Shown: piece after piece, positions 22,952-25,038 of the stretch
Layout: the number at the start of each line of letters is the position of its first letter
Position numbering within the stretch: position 1 is the first letter of the stretch
DNA from: an uncultured Faecalibaculum sp.
Lineage (GTDB): Bacteria > Bacillota_I > Bacilli_A > Erysipelotrichales > Erysipelotrichaceae
DNA length: 25,038 nt
NCBI RefSeq assembly: GCF_910588395.1
Contig: NZ_CAJUPA010000035.1
Span: 1-25,038 of the forward strand
Direction: 5' to 3'
Position numbers and translations under genes: made by a program
The notes under the pieces: model-generated
What the model was told of the DNA's origin: nothing
The model's input: only the letters and a program-made list of their open reading frames with translations
Databases searched by the model: none

Positions 22952-23611
22952 ATGGCGATCAAAGACTTCATGCATGCGCTTTTCAAGGAAGAAGTGGAAG
23001 AAGAGACAGAAGAGCTGGCCGTCCGGGAACCGGAACACCAGGAACAGGAACCACCCACGACCGTGGTGACGGAAACCGAATACGAAGAAATCAAGGCGGC
23101 GCAGCCGGAAAGACAGCCGGAACCGCAGCCGTACATTGCACCGGAACCGGTGATGGAGATCGTGCGGGAAACCCCTCAGAGCAGCATTTTCGCCGGTCTG
23201 GATGTATCGGAAATTGAAAAGGCACCCGCCGGCAGCCGTCAGAGCGGATCCTCGCGTCCGGCTTACAAGTTCGACCGGTCCAAGCTCAGCAAAGCCACGG
23301 TGACGGACGACTATCAGGCTGTGATTTCTCCGATTTTCGGCAACATTGAAGACGAAGACAAGGAATACGAGAAGGTTCACAATGCGGTGGAACTGCCCCG
23401 TCCTGAGGAAGGATTCTCCATGACCACGGTGATTTCTCCGATGTTCGGCAATGACCTGCCGGAACCTAAACCGGTGGAACGCATTCCGGATTACAGAAAA
23501 AAGGAAATCCGCAAGCCGGCTCCGGTGAGCGATCTGCTGGATACAGCCAAACCGGCCGGCTATGAATCCGATCCGCTGCTGCCGGAAGTTCAGGAAGACG
23601 GAGAGAAGTAA
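22952..23611 (+). CDS. Unknown acidic, largely disordered protein with repeated ISPxFGN motif
   Basis: I do not recognise a family. The 219-aa product has no signal peptide or membrane segment. A short start MAIKDFMHALFKEE could be an amphipathic helix. Then a Glu/Pro/Gln-rich stretch (about 15-70) is followed by three short ordered-looking segments: SSIFAGLD, AVISPIFGN and TVISPMFGND. The last two are near-copies about 40 residues apart. It is also rich in K/E charge pairs. AGGATAG gives a ribosome site. The stop TAA overlaps the murC start, so it is co-expressed with a cell-wall enzyme. A scaffold or cell-division/wall link is a guess from position and motifs only. Confidence 0.7.
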   Translation: MAIKDFMHALFKEEVEEETEELAVREPEHQEQEPPTTVVTETEYEEIKAAQPERQPEPQPYIAPEPVMEIVRETPQSSIFAGLDVSEIEKAPAGSRQSGSSRPAYKFDRSKLSKATVTDDYQAVISPIFGNIEDEDKEYEKVHNAVELPRPEEGFSMTTVISPMFGNDLPEPKPVERIPDYRKKEIRKPAPVSDLLDTAKPAGYESDPLLPEVQEDGEK

Positions 23612-24933
23612 TGGCTGTTCATTTCACCGGCATCAAGGGAACCGGCATGGCGGCGTTGGCAGGTATCCTGGCAGATGAAGGATTCGAAGTGAACGGATCC
23701 GATATCGACAAGTACATATTCACCCAGGACGAGCTGGAAAAGCGGCACATTCCCGTCACTTCCTTTGATCCGGATACGATTCATTCCGGGGACACAGTCA
23801 TCGTGGGACTGTCCTTTGACGAACATCATCCGGAAGCAGCCAGAGCCCTGGCGGATCCCACCGTGGAGGTGTACTGGTACAACGAGTATCTGGGCCGGCT
23901 TCTGGAGCGGTATGAATCCATCTGCATTGCCGGCACTCATGGCAAATCCACGACCACAGGACTGCTGGCCAGCGTTCTGAAGCTGCATGCGCCCACCGGA
24001 TTTCTGATTGGTGACGGACATGGCAGCATGCCGCAGAATGCGAAATACTTCATTCTGGAGTCCTGCGAATTCCAGCGGCATTTCCTGGCGTATCACCCGG
24101 ATTATGCGATCATCACCAACATCGAGCTGGATCATGTGGATTACTACCGGGATATGGACGACTATGTGGCTGCATTCCAGTCTTTCGCGGACCAGATCGG
24201 GAAACTGGCAGTTGTCTGCGGAGATGATGAACACCTGATGCAGCTGCATTACAGCTGTCCCCGTGTTACCTATGGTCTGAAGGATGGCTGTGATTACCAG
24301 GCGGTGAATGTAACGGACGACGCCGCAGGGATTTCCTTTGATGTCAAAAAAGACGGACAGATCATAGCCCATACATCTCTGCCGGAATCCGGATATCCGT
24401 TTCTGATTGACAGTCTGGGTGTGTTTGCCATGGCCAGCGAACTGGGAATGGATCCCGAAGCCATCGAGCAGGGGCTCCATGATTATCGGGGGATCAGCAG
24501 GCGGTTTGTCATCGAAGAAGCCGGAGACAGCATTCTGATTGACGATTACGCCCATCATCCCACGGCGATCCGTTATATGATCGAAGCTGCCCGGAACCGG
24601 TATCCCGGACGCAAAGTCATCGCTCTCTACAAACCCGACCGCTATTCCAGACTGCAGTATTTTCTGGATGGATTCGCCGATGCCCTGAAGCTGGCGGATG
24701 AGGCGGTGCTTCTGGATTTCCCGGGCAATGCCGTCCGGGAGGATGAAAGCATCACCGTGACCATCCAGGATCTGATTGACAGGGTACCGGGCAGCCGGCT
24801 GGGACAGATTGATGAACAGACAGCCGGAGAACTGGCTGCGGAAGACGGTGCGGTATTCCTGTTCATGAGCAGCAAGGACATCTACCTGCTGCGGGACATG
24901 GTGCGCTCCCTTCTGTGCGGATCCGGTCACTGA
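23611..24933 (+). CDS. murC: UDP-N-acetylmuramate--L-alanine ligase
   Basis: MurC adds L-alanine to UDP-MurNAc with ATP, the first step of the peptidoglycan stem peptide, in the cytoplasm. The 440-aa length is standard. The N-terminal nucleotide motif reads HFTGIKGTGMAALA, close to the Staphylococcus-type variant. The ATP loop is GTHGKST (108-114), NIELDHVDYY (170-179) carries the conserved N and H, and DDYAHHPTAI (311-320) is the Mur ligase C-terminal signature. ATG 23611 overlaps the upstream stop by one base. It is the last gene of the pepV operon and is followed by a terminator. Confidence 0.96.
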   Translation: MAVHFTGIKGTGMAALAGILADEGFEVNGSDIDKYIFTQDELEKRHIPVTSFDPDTIHSGDTVIVGLSFDEHHPEAARALADPTVEVYWYNEYLGRLLERYESICIAGTHGKSTTTGLLASVLKLHAPTGFLIGDGHGSMPQNAKYFILESCEFQRHFLAYHPDYAIITNIELDHVDYYRDMDDYVAAFQSFADQIGKLAVVCGDDEHLMQLHYSCPRVTYGLKDGCDYQAVNVTDDAAGISFDVKKDGQIIAHTSLPESGYPFLIDSLGVFAMASELGMDPEAIEQGLHDYRGISRRFVIEEAGDSILIDDYAHHPTAIRYMIEAARNRYPGRKVIALYKPDRYSRLQYFLDGFADALKLADEAVLLDFPGNAVREDESITVTIQDLIDRVPGSRLGQIDEQTAGELAAEDGAVFLFMSSKDIYLLRDMVRSLLCGSGH

Positions 24934-24955
24934 ACAGAACTGAACGAAGCAACTG

Positions 24956-24983
24956 ACCCCGGATATGTGATTCTGGGGTTTTT
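24956..24983 (+). terminator. pepV-murC operon terminator
   Basis: ACCCCGGA (24956-24963) pairs with TCTGGGGT (24972-24979), one G-T pair, followed by T residues. Confidence 0.88.
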
Positions 24984-25002
24984 CGAATATCCGAATATTG
25001 TT

Positions 25003-25020
25003 GAGGTCGCTGAGCACCTC
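25003..25020 (+). other. Short hairpin at the right edge
   Basis: GAGGT (25003-25007) pairs with ACCTC (25016-25020). It follows the murC terminator, so it may belong to the leader of a gene outside the window. No function is assigned. Confidence 0.3.
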
Positions 25021-25038
25021 TAAAGTTTCTGAATCAAA

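Noticed and set aside
1..25038. CRISPR array, tRNA genes, insertion sequences, prophage or integrase genes
   Set aside because: No regularly spaced repeats, cloverleaf patterns, transposase-like proteins or phage genes were seen. The decay zone has no visible inverted-repeat ends.

Overview
The window looks like chromosome of a Firmicutes bacterium, most likely an Erysipelotrichaceae member with mid-50s % GC (a Faecalibaculum/Dubosiella-like lineage would fit). This rests on the ribosomal proteins, the PepV-TrmB-thioredoxin-MurC and ComEA-ComEC-HolA-RpsT gene order, strong AGGAGG ribosome sites and U-tailed hairpin terminators. The genus is inference; no 16S is present.

Layout. (1) 1-480: the 3' end of an rRNA operon, with a compact 5S rRNA, its terminator, a second terminator-like hairpin and a structured leader. 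(2) 480-4209: DNA-uptake genes comEA and comEC, then holA (DNA polymerase III delta), facing rpsT on the minus strand. (3) 4280-8258: fmt, lepA and hemW. (4) 8260-10490: an accessory zone with much gene decay. It holds a frameshifted GNAT acetyltransferase remnant, a small membrane protein, a frameshifted secreted protein, an ABC-permease (FtsX-like) remnant and a small DUF7662-like protein. (5) 10490-11125: a candidate small RNA on the minus strand, then rpsO. (6) 11200-13750: an NAD(P)-binding protein facing a response regulator that lacks its DNA-binding domain and an aldo/keto reductase. (7) 14036-16354: pnp. (8) 16578-17636: a FemX/MurM-like peptidoglycan branching enzyme on the minus strand. 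(9) 17952-20271: a TetR regulator translationally coupled to an ABC exporter ATPase and permease. (10) 20535-24933: a tightly packed operon pepV-trmB-thioredoxin-unknown disordered protein-murC, closed by a terminator.

Most novel signal. Three promoters in or next to the decay zone carry an almost identical operator: two CTGTAA-type half sites 11 bp apart, ending 10 bp before the -10 element. This is the architecture of PhoB/PhoP (Pho box) promoters. One drives the small membrane protein, one the frameshifted secreted protein, and the third points at no gene. It sits upstream of a ~100-nt, strongly structured transcript that ends in its own terminator and exposes a UCCUUCUCU stretch complementary to ribosome binding sites. 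The likely reading is a small regulatory RNA under phosphate-type two-component control, not an annotated gene.

The rest of the window is mostly housekeeping: translation, RNA decay, DNA replication, peptidoglycan synthesis and competence.
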